From: Ctena decussata
Lineage: Eukaryota; Mollusca; Bivalvia; Lucinida; Lucinidae
Direction: 5' to 3'
Assembly (NCBI GenBank): GCA_963989385.1
Contig: OZ022501.1
Coordinates: 97,758,979 to 97,822,978 of the forward strand
Length of the DNA: 64,000 bases
Part shown: positions 12,326 to 23,870 of the stretch, piece after piece
Position numbering within the stretch: the stretch's first letter is position 1
Layout of the letters: the number at the start of each line of letters is the position of its first letter
Notes under the pieces: generated by a model
Seen by the model: only the letters and a program-made list of their open reading frames with translations
Told to the model about the DNA's origin: nothing
Databases searched by the model: none
Program-made: the position numbers and the translations under genes

Positions 12326-12670
12326 TACTGAGAGTTGGGTCCAGCAAAGGGTACGCAAGTACTTTATATGAAGCCAAACAGTCAGTGGTACACAAAACTC
12401 AGTTCAGTGGGTGAATATATAAATCCCACTTTTCTTCAGTAAGACTGATGTGTTTCTATACATAGGTCTGAAAATATAGGCTTAAGACCAAAACTGAAAT
12501 ATAGGCTTTTACAGTCTTATTCCGGATCAATTAGATGAGAGTGCCAAGAAAATTGCCATTCACAAATCACTAGTCTGGCAATCTACTGAAATAAGAAGAA
12601 TTTAGATCATTCAGAATGTCAAACTACAGCTTTCCATTTCTGGGGATGGGTCCAGAGTTACCTTATTTAT

Positions 12671-12741
12671 ACTTAAGGACAAAAGTTCTGCACGGATGTT
12701 ATGTTAACATCTGTGCAGAACTTTTGTCCTTAAGAATACAT
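12671..12741. repeat. Near-perfect palindrome around ATGTTAACAT
   Basis: Arms CTTAAGGACAAAAGTTCTGC and GCAGAACTTTTGTCCTTAAG flank a central ATGTTAACAT. Probably a short hairpin MITE. Confidence 0.8.
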
Positions 12742-12744
12742 TAA

Positions 12745-13570
12745 ATAGCTATAAAATGGTGACTTTTCCATTTCTAGAATAACCCCAATATCTAAATCAG
12801 TTTCATGAAATTATGCTATGAAGTGGCATTTTCCATGCTAAAATAATCCCAAAAATCCAGATCCAACTTAAAAGATAGATCTAGACTTTTTTTTTTGAAG
12901 GAGGAAAAAAAAAACCCCATCTTATGTTGGTTTGGCCTCATTTCAATGTCTTCTGGCTTAGCCAAGACGATCTTACAGCGATATATAGATATGTAGGGAT
13001 ATACAGATATATCAGAGCAATGGTTTTCAACACATTCCTAATACAGAATTTTAGCCCCTCGTGCTACAGATTCCCGCCCATCAACTATAACGCTCCATCT
13101 GAAACTCAACAGTTAACTTGATGTGTATACAAAAAGGTACTTGGGGTAAAAGTGGTCATGGAATGTATGGCATTCTTTTATTTCCCAAGTAGGTGCCAAT
13201 TAATGACTGTGTGTTGCTCAAGAATTCACTCAAGATGGGATATTTTCTAAAAAAAAAATTCCACACAAACCCTGGATTAACCCATCCGAATTCTGCTGAC
13301 CTGTCAGTTTTATTTGATCACCTACCTTTAATCAATAATCAATATATTGCCCACAGACACAGACTAATAACTGACCAGTATAGGTCAGGGTTATGTAACA
13401 GTAACTGTACAATAGTGTATTCTGTTATAACCTCCAGACTTATTATATGGCCCTCACAAAGAGAGAAGGGGAATGCAAACATTGTGCAGACAAAGTAAAT
13501 ACAGTCACAACTGATTGCCAAGTCTTTGCTTGTTACTAAAAATAGATTCCTCATGATCAACACATTGTTG
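12745..13570. other. No gene seen
   Basis: AT-rich sequence with small ORFs only. Confidence 0.45.
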
Positions 13571-13571
13571 A

Positions 13572-13638
13572 TGCAAACAGCCAAGACTCTGATCAGACTG
13601 CACAAAAGTGCAGTCTGATCAGGTTCTTGGCTGTTTGT
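13572..13638. repeat. Modular hairpin (H4-like)
   Basis: Palindrome with outer GCAAACAGCCAAGA and inner CTGATCAGACTGCAC, loop AAAAG. Confidence 0.75.
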
Positions 13639-13747
13639 ACATTAAGGTACTTTTTCTGACACCATGTTAATATCTTGACTGCCATAAATAACCACTTGAC
13701 CGCCACACCTGGTCTTCTTATGTCAATACATCTTAATAAGCCTTATA

Positions 13748-14151
13748 CACAGGGTATAATCGATTCCGCCAATTTTCGCTTCCTGCAGAGACTGTTCATC
13801 ATATTTGGCTTCCGCCGAGACTGTTCGCTTGCTTCCTGCTGAGACTTCTGTACATTATAAATGGCTTCCTGCAGAGACTGTATGCATGATTCTGCTTCCT
13901 GCCAAGGCTCTCGGCAGGAAGCAGAGTCACGCGGACAGTCTCAGCAGGAAGCCATTTTTCGAGAACAGTAGTCTCTGCAGGAAGCAAGATTCGCGGACAG
14001 TCTCAGCGGAAGCCAAATATGATGGACAGTCTCTGCAGGAAGCCATTTTTCGAGGACAGTAGTCTCTGCAGGAAGCAAGATTCGCGGACAGTCTTGGCGG
14101 AAGCCAAATATGATGGACAGTCTCTGCAGGAAGCGAAAATTATACCCTGTG
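13748..14151. mobile_element. Foldback element with CACAGGG ends, copy 1
   Basis: 404 bp. It starts CACAGGGTATAATCGATTCC and ends ATTATACCCTGTG. The 5-bp duplication TTATA flanks it (13743-13747, 14152-14156). Both arms are arrays of CTTCCTGCNGAGACTGT in inverted orientation. The right arm has an extra duplicated segment of roughly 90-100 bp compared with the 332-bp copies. Confidence 0.9.
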
Positions 14152-14267
14152 TTATAATACTGATTGAGCAAGACAGGCCTGAGCCAACAGTGCAGACCAA
14201 GATAATCTAATCAATTATTACTGTTATACATGAATGTCTGGACAGTGTTTGCTACATGTATACTTTA

Positions 14268-14710
14268 TTCCTTCCAACAGACGTCCAGAAGACACCCTTG
14301 CCTTACTCCAACTGTTTTCTGAACCATTCTTCCATGCTGCCATTCATCAGGACTGCACTTGTAGCCTTGTTGTAGAGCTGCTCAATGGTGCGAAATTGAT
14401 TTGCACTGATATTGTACTTCCACATGGTGGCCTATAAGGCTGCATGACATACTCTGTCACAGGCTTTAAGACATGGTACAGATCTAACTGATGTTGGAGG
14501 TACTTTTCACATAGGATTCTTACAGTTTGAAGGTCTCTATACTGTCACAGGTGCTCCGTCCTGCTCAAAACCAAGCCTGTTCTTCAGCGATTATCTCTTC
14601 GGCTTGGAGATCAAGCTTGTTCAAGATGTCTTTCAGCATGACTTTGCTCGACTGATGAAGTCGAAGGTTCTGTAGTTCTGGCTGAGCTGTAGATTGCCCT
14701 TTTTAGGCAC
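14268..14710 (-). pseudogene. LINE reverse-transcriptase fragment (RTE/jockey-like), degraded
   Basis: The minus strand encodes pieces of a non-LTR reverse transcriptase in the correct order: KKGNLQL near 14700, AEEIIAEEQA around 14585, a segment LRILCEKYLQHQLDLYHVLK-like around 14500, then MWKYNISANQFRTIEQLYNK and VLMNGSMEEWF, and finally VGVRQGCLL near 14300 after a frameshift. The usual FxDFKKAFDRVWH block is reduced to a shorter ACDRVCHAAL, so the first catalytic Asp is missing. Stops and frameshifts show it is dead. The 5-prime and 3-prime parts of the element are absent. Confidence 0.8.
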
Positions 14711-14759
14711 TTAACCCACTGAGCTATTGGGGCTCCATTTGAGTCTGAAAATGGTGCTT

Positions 14760-15063
14760 TAAAGCATTGAACATTGATACATCTAACAAGCATTAATTTT
14801 CCATTTGGAACAAATGAAAAATTAATGGTTTTTAGGTGTGCCAATTAGGGTATATAACAATATCTCAGGTGTGGTGGCCAAAACCTGACCAGACTAACTG
14901 ACCATTCTATAGGTAAGTAGATATAGGTCAGTCAATATTGGTCAGTAGGTGAAGGTTATGCAATCCAGGTAAGGTAATTAATACAGGTGTATGGACAAAA
15001 ATAACTACAGGGTTACCATATTTAACCTACACTCAGTGCTTTACCACTTCAGGCAAGCAAATA
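14760..15063. other. No gene seen
   Basis: TGACC/GGTCAG-rich irregular repeats around 14880-14960 only. Confidence 0.4.
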
Positions 15064-15309
15064 ATAGCTGCGACACACCACACAACCAAAAAAAGTGGCA
15101 CATGCTCCCAGTGAAGACTCAGATCTGCCTGGGCATTCAGTCCCAGTCTGATCAGTCTTCACTGTGCCTAAAGGGTATAGCTAAGGATCTCAGCTACCTC
15201 CACACCAACACAAAGATTCTGATCAGTCTGGGCAGATTTCGAGGCCGATCTGAGTCTTTGCTGGGGGAATTAGCCACTCTGTTGGTTTTAATTGTCGTGT
15301 CAGAGCTCA
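15064..15309. mobile_element. MITE H1 copy 2, diverged
   Basis: GCTGCGACACACCACACAAC at the left and TTGTCGTGTCAGAGCTCAT at the right, with both inner hairpins recognisable. Confidence 0.75.
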
Positions 15310-16157
15310 TATATTTTTATACTGGACAGTGGAGGACCTGTGAGATCTGATAAAACTTTGAGATTTCATTGAATAAAGGGAGACTCATATTTCTTCAAAC
15401 CTTCAAGATTCCTGTTCTTACTCTAACTTGTGAGCCACGAAAGATATGGCTACTATATTTTCTCTAACCTGTGATCACTTACTGTGGGCACCAGTAATTG
15501 AGTTAGGGTTGGAGTGCCCTTATTAGGATTAGTAAGCGAAAGTTGTATTAGCAGCTTGCATAATTGTGGTGAGGGAGTGAGGCTATATGAGGACCGGGCT
15601 GGGGTGCTGATAGTCACATGAGGGCTCAACAAAGCAGTAAACAATATTTCTGCATGGGTGTACGTGCCTTCAAATTTGTAGAACTTAATTCTACTTAACC
15701 TGAGACACTGCAGTATTACTATTATATAGCCGTGAGCTCTGTCGCGAAAGGCATTAGACAGCCCATCTGCTGCATGAGCCTGACAGCAGGGGGCCACACA
15801 TGGCAAAGCCAGACTGGGGCACCGACAGTCACATGACTGCAAGTTCTTGTGCACTGACAAACAAATGGTGAACTTACAGCACTGTGAAACAATCCTTCTA
15901 ACACTAGTACACTATTTTAATCTCATACTGCTGACACTCAGCAATTAATATTTCTGTCATAAAACGTTAATAACACCACTGGGCAGCTGTATTTCAGTAA
16001 TTATACTTCACCAGAGGATCATTTATTATGCAATAGAAAAATCAGTTGACAACTATCATTTTGAACTGCAGTAAATCATAACTGACAGGGTAGGATGCCA
16101 TAAAATTTTTAAATATTCGAGCATACAGGTCTGCCCAAATAGAGCAGCCCCAGAGAC
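15310..16157. other. No gene recognised
   Basis: The minus strand is open for 135 codons (15453-15860) and the same TCACATGA / CCGGGCTGGGGTGC-like words recur within it, but there are no domain or splice features to support a gene. Confidence 0.4.
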
Positions 16158-16158
16158 A

Positions 16159-16338
16159 GAGTTCTAGATAAGAGGGAGTATTTGATGATAATTAAGGATA
16201 ATTTTTCTTAATCCTCATCAAAAGCATATGTTGTCAATGATACGGTTCAGATGAGGGGTCACAACATATGTTTTTATGCAGGATTAACAAAAATTAGCCC
16301 TAATTATCACCAAATACTCCCTCTTATCTAGAGCTCTG
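16159..16338. mobile_element. MITE H5 copy 1
   Basis: Ends GTTCTAGATAAGAGGGAGTA and TACTCCCTCTTATCTAGAGC; core contains GGGTCACAACATATGTTTTT. A short (GA)n run follows. Confidence 0.8.
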
Positions 16339-16339
16339 C

Positions 16340-17284
16340 AGAGAGAGAGAGAGAGACAGGTACTTTATGGTCTACATTGTCTGCCATTTCATACTTCATC
16401 TTTTAGAAGCATCGCTGCATCAGGAATCAAAGGGCCAATGCCCTGAAATGACAGATTCTATCAGAAAAAAGTCATGCTACGTGGGTGCAAAATAATTTCA
16501 AACTTCAGTCCTGTTGCTTGTTAATGGTCCAGCTCTAATAATGTAAATAAGCCATTTAGCGCAAATCACTTCATGCATCTGCCAAAATTCTATCTCTAGT
16601 ACACAAGTAATATTTGAATTCTGACAACGGTTGCTGCTTTTCACTGACTTTTAAGCACCCAGTGTTCGCATTAACTATGGACCAGGAGGATGTCCACTCC
16701 AATGTTTACAATATGGCAGTTCTATAAATAGCCACCGATAAATGCACAATTACCGTATGCTGTCCAGTAAAACACTTGCAAGATATGTGAATAAACACAC
16801 AGAATTTCTTTTACATTACATTCTCTGCAATGATTGACATGCTCGGAATACTGTTTTAGGCAAAACAGTTTTCTTTTCAGTGGCAGCTAACTAATTTATT
16901 TCACTTGATAAGTATGAGTGGCGCTTGAAGAGGGGGAGAATAGGGAAATTGGCGGACTGATTTTTAACATTCAGTTTGTTTTCGTTATATATTTTGACCG
17001 CTGTTGTCATTATTTGGATACTTATTATTTCACAAAACTGCTTAAATATTTATGCCTGCACAAGAATACGTTATATAGGTTCTCATTTAACTTCGTACAA
17101 AACTTATTTTCAATTCCAGACATTCTTTTAGCGAAATAAACTTATGATCACTTCATTTCTGAGCGGAAGAATACAGCCGTGAAAGCCACTTTCCAAAATA
17201 CGCTTGTGACAGCTTTGAATGACTGAAAGAATCAGTCATTAAAAACCATCTATTCCATTTCAAAGAAAACTAGAAATGTTTTTC
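16340..17284. other. No gene seen
   Basis: No repeat or exon signature beyond short ORFs. Confidence 0.4.
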
Positions 17285-18490
17285 AGAGAAAAACTGATGT
17301 CCCCCCCACCAGCCCATTTCCCATCCCCTCTAATGAATAAAAAGCCTGTACAAATAAAATATTTATGCAAGTTTGGAGAAAATCCTACATGGAAAACTAT
17401 GTCCTTGACAAATGGGTGAAGGTCACCAACTACTAAACATGTTCTAAACCTGTCACAATGATATATTCATGCAAGTCTGATGAATATCCATCAACTGGTT
17501 TAAGATATAACTCATTTTTAAGAGAAAAAAAAAGGATTTGTAGTTAGCTTTCGACCTTGAAAATAGGGTCAAAGTCATCAAATCAAAGTACTCTTGAGAT
17601 TGTCCCAAAGGCATATCTATAAAAGCAAAGTGGACACCAAGCCAAAGGCTAGTGAGATATTATCAAGTTTAGTGAAATTTTCACTTAACTAAGTCCTCTT
17701 GTGACCTTGAAAATGAGGTCAAGGCCACCATACTCTGATCAGCTCTTAAGCTAGTTCAAGTGATGTATCCATGCAAGTTTGGTGAAATTCCATCTGCTGG
17801 TTCAGGAGATATTGTAGGAACAAGAAATTGTAATCTAAGTCCTCCAGTGACCTTGAAAATAAAGTCAAGGTCACCAAACACTGATCAGCTCTTAAACTTG
17901 TCCTAATGATGTATCCATGTAAGTTTGGTGAAATTCCATCCACTGGTTCAGGAAATATCATGCATACAAGAAATAGTCATCTACGTCCTCCTGTGACCTT
18001 GAAAATAAGGTCAAGGTCAACAAAATCTAATCAGCTCTTAAACTTGTCCCAATGATGTATCCATGCAAGTTTGGTGAAATTCCATCTGCTGATTCAGGAG
18101 ATATCATGCATACAAGAAAATGTCATGTAAGTCCTCCAATGACCTTGAAAATAAGGTCAAGGTCACCAAAATCTAATCAGCTCTTAAACTTGTCCCAATG
18201 ATGTATCCATGCAAGTTTGATGACATTCCATCCATTGGTTCAGGAGATATCGTGCATACAAGAAATTGTCATCTAAGTCCTTCAGTGACCTTGAAAATGA
18301 GGTCAAGGTCACCAATCTAATCAGCCCTTAAACTTGTCCCAATAATATATCCATGCAAGTTTGGTGAAATTCCATCAATTGGTTCAAGAGATATCGTGCA
18401 TACAAGAATCTGTCACGCCGACGCCGACGCACCGGGATCCTCACTGAAAACAATATGTCCCCCCTCACCTTTGGTGGGGGGACATAATTA
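17285..18490 (+). mobile_element. Hairpin-ended element with 134-bp tandem repeats
   Basis: ATGTCCCCCCCACCA at the left is mirrored by the right-end hairpin GTCCCCCCTCACC / GGTGGGGGGAC. Inside are about 6-7 units of about 134 bp with GTGACCTTGAAAATAAGGTC and GTATCCATGCAAGTTTGG, then a short GACGCCGACGC tract. Confidence 0.75.
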
Positions 18491-18960
18491 CGGTCATTAT
18501 TCTACCTGTCCCAATTTTTAGAATTTTTATTGTAACTTTTGTGCACTCAATGAAAGGCAAGAAGGCCTGCAATAATGCTCTTTTTCTCTGGGAGTACTAC
18601 CCAGCTGGGCATGCAGTTGCATTATCCATGAGGTTGCATCAATGCTGGGTAGACATTGTACCAGCATAGTGTGTCCACTAAATCACTCGCAGTATGTAGT
18701 CTATACATAGTGGGTAGACTATGTTCTCAGAACAAGAAAAGTAGGCCAAGGTCAGCAAGAAGAATGCAAAAAGTAGGTCAAGGTCTCCCAGACATGGTAA
18801 TGTTGGGGAGGTAAGCTTGCACAAAGTTTAAGGTAAAAAGGTTTGGTAATAATTATCTCAGAAACGTCAGAACTGTAGAAAAACTATGTTCCACAGAGAG
18901 TGAAAAATAGGTCAAGGTCAGCAAACAACACTGGAGTTGCAGAAACAATGGAATGATGAT
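18490..18960. other. No gene seen
   Basis: TAGGTCAAGGTC-type motifs recur, a mollusc-style repeat remnant. Confidence 0.4.
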
Positions 18961-19200
18961 ATGAGCCGCGACACAACAAAACCAACAATGTGGTTGTGCG
19001 CCCAGCGCAGACTCAGATCAGCCTGGGCATCCTCCCAGTCTGATCAGAGCCTTCGCTGTCCATACGGAAGTAGCTTAGACCCTTAGCTACCCTTTGAGCA
19101 CTTAACGAAGAGTCTAATCAAAATGGGCAGATGCCCAGGCTGATCTGAGTCTGCGCTGGAAGCACAACCACATTGCTGATTTTCTCGTGTCATGGCTCAT
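18961..19200. mobile_element. MITE H1 copy 3
   Basis: Full length, ATGAGCCGCGACACAAC to CGTGTCATGGCTCAT. Confidence 0.9.
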
Positions 19201-19309
19201 TGTCTTGTAGTCTCTCAGAAACAGCAGCAGCAGTGGGCACTAAGTAAAATATGGCCAATGATATTCAAAAGGGTATGTTGCATAGACAACATCATGCTGT
19301 AGTTTCCAG

Positions 19310-19505
19310 CCCTAACTGGCCTTCCACTGGAAAACACTGTCAGTCACCCTAGCAGTAAATGGGTACTTTTTTCAAATCAGGGCAAGGCAGACTGAAAGAT
19401 GGATGGGCTCTGTCTTTCATATGCTGTGCCCAAGATACTGCATGCCTTTTACCCCAATTCCAGTCTAGCTACGGCCACTAGGCTTTGGGAGACCTTCACC
19501 GTTTT
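19310..19505 (+). mobile_element. SINE family C, 5-prime truncated
   Basis: Shares AGCAGTAAATGGGTAC, GATGGGCTCTGTCTTTCATA and CACTAGGCTTTGGG with the copies at 6490 and 59607. The tRNA-like head is missing. Confidence 0.7.
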
Positions 19506-19794
19506 TCCAATCAATACAGTTACAAACTAAGTCTTAAATAGGAATTCAAAATTTCAATGAAAGAGCTAAATAACAAGAAAAAAAGTCATTAGTTCTACTG
19601 GATAATTTGATACCTTATACAGATATTAAAAGTTACCAAAATGAAACAGTGGCGACATTCAGACGAGGTCAGACTTTAATCACTTCCAAATGTATACTTA
19701 CATTAGCTTTAACATTCAAAATAATATAAATATGATTAAATATATTTAAGTCCTAGGTAAGCCTTCAATATAGTACTTATGTACTAAAATGACT

Positions 19795-20033
19795 TAAGCC
19801 GCGACACGACAAAACCAACAATGTGGTTGTGCGGCCAGAGCAGACTCAGATCAGCCTGGGCATCTGCCCAGTCTGATCAGAGTCTTCGCTGTCCGCATGG
19901 AGGTAGCTTAGACCCTAAGCTACCCTTTGTACACTTTACGAAGAGTCTGGTCAAATTGGGAGGATGCCCAGGCTGATCTGAGTCTGCGCTGGGCGCACAA
20001 CCACTTTGTTGGTTTTGTCGTGTCGCAGCTCAT
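19795..20033. mobile_element. MITE H1 copy 4
   Basis: Full length, TAAGCCGCGACACGACAAAA to TCGTGTCGCAGCTCAT. Confidence 0.9.
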
Positions 20034-20169
20034 TTTATGTCTACATGTACAAGACATTGCTAGGCACACCATTCTTTGCTGTTAAAACGATCAGAACCAG
20101 AAAGTGGTACCCATGCAACCATTGTTGACCATCATCAACAACCATGACTAACCATCAAATAAGTTAATG

Positions 20170-20574
20170 TATACCAAACAAAAAAAGAAACGCACACAGT
20201 AAGATTTTCCAGTTTAATTTACCTTTCATAGCATCATTAGAAAATGTCTAAAAATCCATATTCCTGATCAAATCTTGCTCAAACTTTATCATGTCTTAAT
20301 CAAGTATCTTTACCTTCCATTTGCATGAAAAATACACATTAATGAAATTGTTGACAATGGCCCCTTATTGAAAACTGTGACATTGAAAATTGACCCCTGC
20401 CTTGTTCAGAGATGCGTCACAAAGTACTGAATTAACACAATTAAATGAAATTTTCAGGTTGAACTGTCCGATTGTCTACCTCTTACACTGTATAATTTAT
20501 TTTTTTAAATTGTTTTTAATTTCCAAGAAAATGCCAAAATATTACTGTGTGCGTTTCTTTTTTTGTTTGGTATA
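20170..20574. mobile_element. TA-flanked MITE with 33-bp perfect TIRs
   Basis: Left end TATACCAAACAAAAAAAGAA then ACGCACACAGTAA; the right end is its exact reverse complement. TA at the borders suggests a Tc1/mariner-type mobiliser. About 405 bp, with no transposase. Confidence 0.85.
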
Positions 20575-20599
20575 TAAGCATGGTTAACTTCCCAGTAAG

Positions 20600-21027
20600 T
20601 ATGACTATTTTAGCACTTCTTTCCGTTTCCTCACCACTTAAACACATTTCCAAGTTGCTGTAAATCTATTTTCAACAAGGAAAAAAATATGTTCGAAAAA
20701 AAATGCTGAGTGCATATGCTTTGCTGAATCAGCAGGTTTAGTAAAAGCTCTCGTTTCATCTCTATATAAAATGATACTCAATTGAAATCTATAACAAAAT
20801 ATTGAAAGATAAGAAATTTCCAATGCTAGCAACAGTTACCTTCGATAAACTGCATATGAAAGATTGTGTTTCTGCCAATTTTCAAAGATTCTTATATTTC
20901 ACAGCTTAAACTATGATAAAATTGTGGGGTTAAAAGTTTTTCTATCTTTTACAAAAAACATGTAGTGGATCTCGTTAAGAGCAACCTCACCTTGGAATGG
21001 CAGCACATCAGAACCGCTACAATATAT
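20600..21027. other. No gene seen
   Basis: AT-rich, short ORFs only. Confidence 0.4.
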
Positions 21028-21553
21028 ATGAGCCGCGACACGAGAAAACCAACAATGTGGTTGTCCGCCCAGCGCAGACTCAGATCAGCCTGGACATTCA
21101 CCCAGTCTGATCAGACTCTTTGCTAAGCGCTTAAAGGGTAGCTGAGGGACTAAGCTACCTTCATGCGGAAAGCGAAGACTCTGATCAGACTGGGCGGATG
21201 CCCAGGCTGATCTGTGTCTGCGCTGGACGCACGACCACATTGTTTTTCTCACGTCGCGGCTCAGCCGGGCCGGGTAGCGCAATCGGTAGGGCACCTGACT
21301 CTTAAGTCAGAGGTCCTGGGTTCGAATCCCGGTCTGGCCACATACTTCCGTTTCTCCTTCCGCTGATTCAAGAAGGGTAGTTGTCAGTTACTGGCGTAAG
21401 TATGTGCACTTAGTACTGGTTAACCGCTTAGGAGGTCTAAGCCTGCCCAGGAATAGTGTGGTTAGGTTAACTGACCGTCCCGACATGACCTTAGTTGTTT
21501 ACCGTGGACGTTAAGCATCAAATCAACCAACCAACCAACGTCGCGGCTCATAT
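21028..21553. mobile_element. MITE H1 copy 5, split by a SINE
   Basis: ATGAGCCGCGACACGAG at 21028; the right terminus reads ACGTCGCGGCTCA at 21251 and again at 21538 because a SINE inserted there and duplicated it. Confidence 0.9.
21264..21537 (+). mobile_element. tRNA-derived SINE (Lys-CTT-like head) with 13-bp TSD
   Basis: The head GCCGGGCCGGGTAGCGCAAT, anticodon loop CTCTTAA and B box GGTTCGAATCCCG resemble tRNA-Lys(CTT). The body ends CGTGGACGTTAAGCATCAAA and (AACC)n. Perfect 13-bp duplications ACGTCGCGGCTCA flank it (21251-21263, 21538-21550). It resembles bivalve SINEs such as RUDI, not verified. Confidence 0.9.
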
Positions 21554-21574
21554 GTTGTGATGATCTTGTCAAAC

Positions 21575-21775
21575 TGCTTTGCCTTCCTTTGGGAAGCATG
21601 AGGACTGGCCTGTCAACCTTGCTGTCAAGGGTTCAAATCTTACTAGAGGCTGGAGATGGAATTCTTCTCAACCATTCATGGGGTTCCAAGGTGCAGGCAG
21701 CCTTTCATTGGCACCCTTCCATTGGCTCAATTTAACTGATATACTGTTGAAAGGGCCATAAAATGCAAGTCCACA
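21575..21775 (+). mobile_element. SINE family B copy
   Basis: B-box-like GGGTTCAAATCTTAC, then GCAGCCTTTCATTGGCACCC and GATATACTGTTGAAAGGGCC as in the other family B copies. Confidence 0.6.
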
Positions 21776-22014
21776 TCCCTTGGGAAAATCCAAAGAAACT
21801 CCATGATGTTTTGAAGGGAACTATTAAGCAGAACTGCCGAATTTTCATCCACCCCATTTTCTAACAGATCTACAAACTATTTCTTGGCACAAACAGAAAT
21901 GTAATAATTGCTGTCTGAAAGTATGAGCCCTTAGTATTCCAACATCTCCGCCATTTTTGTCAGACTGCTTAATTTTTCAATTTGGACTCTCAGGTGATGT
22001 CCATAAAACTAGTG

Positions 22015-22083
22015 GCAAACAATGAAGATCCTGATCAGACTGCTCCCTAAAGGAGCAGTTTGATTAGGGTCTACACTGTTTGC
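22015..22083. repeat. Hairpin H4 copy
   Basis: GCAAACAATGAAGATCCTGA and TAGGGTCTACACTGTTTGC arms with inner GACTGCTCC / GGAGCAGT. Confidence 0.8.
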
Positions 22084-22084
22084 T

Positions 22085-22674
22085 CAGACGTTCCTATCTG
22101 CATATTTATGTATACAAATGAGGAAAGCTTAAATATGACTGACTATTCACTATTTATGTGTACTTGCTTCCTATCTTTAACCCTACCCTCTCTGGTGCCA
22201 ATCCTGTATTTACAATACTCCAAACTTGGGTTCAAATGCACAAGATGTTTTTTAGCCCTGTCTGGGAATAAAACTCAACAGACTATTCTATTTTTAGAAC
22301 AGGATACCCAGAGCTACCCCTGCAACACATGTCAATTTGGGCTCAACTTTGTTACCTACAAACTATTCCAAACTTGGAATATTTATCAAAGATAGATCTT
22401 AACTAAACAGCACAAATGAGCCCTGCAATTAAACAGTATTTCCTTAGTTGCAGACGGCACCTTTTCCATGTGGGGCGGCCATTTTGTTTCAGCACTCTTT
22501 GAAGCATCTTATATGATTTATGTTGATATATAATGGTTTAAAAATCAAGAATGATGAGCTATGTTTGACACTTTGGAACCCTGCCACCCAAAGATGCCAA
22601 AATTTAAATCAGCATTTCTTATAATAGAGAGTTCCAGGGTATGCCAATATTTCTTGGGATTTTGATTTTCAACA
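22085..22674. other. No gene seen
   Basis: The plus strand is open to 22395 but shows no domain or splice support. Confidence 0.4.
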
Positions 22675-22800
22675 TTTTTCTTATTTCTCCACTTACACAT
22701 ATATTGTGGCTTCTCTGTAGAATTGGCTCAATTAAGAGCCAATTCTACTGAGGAGCCACAATATATGTTTCGTGGAATAGTAAAGCAAAAATTTTGTCCT
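22675..22800. mobile_element. Diverged MITE H5-like hairpin
   Basis: ACATATATTGTGGC... and GCCACAATATATGTTT arms with loop TAGAATTGGCTCAATTAAGA. Confidence 0.55.
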
Positions 22801-22908
22801 GGAATTTTGAACTGAATCAAGCTTCTAATTCTATCTGGCAGCACTTTCTACAAGAGGTCCTTAAAAACTGTGGCAACATCAATATTGACCTCTTGTAGCA
22901 GACTGAAA

Positions 22909-23135
22909 TTAACCCATTGCATTCTGGGTATTTTTTGTCGTCTGCTGAAATTGTCGTCTGCACCAAAAATCAAGAATATTTTGACAATATTGGTCTAACC
23001 AACTCTTGTAGAAATGATGTCTAGGCAGCAAACAATTTTGATCTCAGATCAGGCCCCATGTTTGTGGGGCCTGATCTGGGTCCAAACTGTTTGCCCAGAT
23101 ACCCCTAAAGGGGTATCTTAAATAGAATGGGTTAA
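22909..23135. mobile_element. MITE H3 copy 2
   Basis: TTAACCCATTGCATTCTGGG to AATAGAATGGGTTAA; same hairpin core as the copy at 11728. Confidence 0.85.
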
Positions 23136-23454
23136 GTAAAACTCTAATCTGAAACTTTTGCCCACTTAGCTTATTTTAGCACAAAAACTTACGTTGTCAG
23201 AACTCGTTACAGTCCCCCTACTGCAGCCCCTTATGAGTTTCCATTTCAAATTTACAGGGAAAATGAGAACCAGTTACAAATCAAACTTTTGTCATAAGCC
23301 AGTGGATAGATTTTCACCCGTCTCCACATATCAGTGCCCTGAGGTTGGTGCCCTGTTGTTCTACCAACAGTCTTTAATTTCACCCTTTTTACAGTCTACA
23401 ACATGAAACAGTTCTAAGAAAACTTGATACCTTTCAGTTAGTGGCATAGTTTGT

Positions 23455-23590
23455 AAAATGGAATGGAGTGGAGTGGAATGGAATTAACTGACAGAGATGA
23501 ACATTTGATGGTGCTCTTACAGTAAAAATTTGCTCCATTTTATGGAACAAATTCTTTTCTGTAAGAGCTCCATCCCAGGCTCTGGGAACT
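23455..23590. repeat. Foldback repeat with GGAATGGAGTGG flank
   Basis: Same palindrome as at 6233 (CTCTTACAGTAAAAATTTGC / AAATTCTTTTCTGTAAGAGC). Confidence 0.65.
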
Positions 23591-23599
23591 ATTCTATTC

Positions 23600-23870
23600 T
23601 ATCCCATAACCTTGCAAGGTCATTGTGGCACCACAGATGACTTCGCAACAATCCCTTTCCACCTTGTCCTGTTTTCAGCTGCCTTAGTTGAGCTGGCAAA
23701 ATCTATCCCTGTCCACTCTTTAAGTTTGTCTTCCCACCTCTGCTGTCCACCTCTTCTTCTTTTTCCTTTCACTGTTCCCTAAAGAATCATCTTTGCTAAA
23801 CCAGAAGACCTTTAGACATGGCCAAACCACTTAGTTTCGATTTCTTCATGCTCTGGGAACAAATTGTAGC
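23600..23870 (-). pseudogene. LINE ORF2 C-terminal fragment (same kind of element)
   Basis: The minus strand translates as KWFGHV, then SSGLAKMIL, then GTVKGKRRRGGQQRWEDKLK and EWTGIDFASSTKAAENRTRW, then SSVVPQ near the end. This is the conserved tail of jockey/RTE-like reverse transcriptases, WFGHVxR...GRRRGRQxxxWxDNIxEWTG...SSVVPQ. In-frame stops follow WFGHV and MIL. It is a 5-prime-truncated relic. Related 3-prime sequence (CCTTGCAAGGT...GGCACCAC) recurs at about 32270-32315. Confidence 0.75.

Noticed and set aside
14690..14740. tRNA-like A box AATAGCTCAGTGGGTTAAG on the minus strand
   Set aside because: No matching B box; the adjacent sequence is LINE reverse transcriptase, so it is at most a scrap at the LINE border.
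15453..15860. 135-codon minus-strand ORF
   Set aside because: No domain, no splice context, internal repeated words; probably part of an unclassified repeat.
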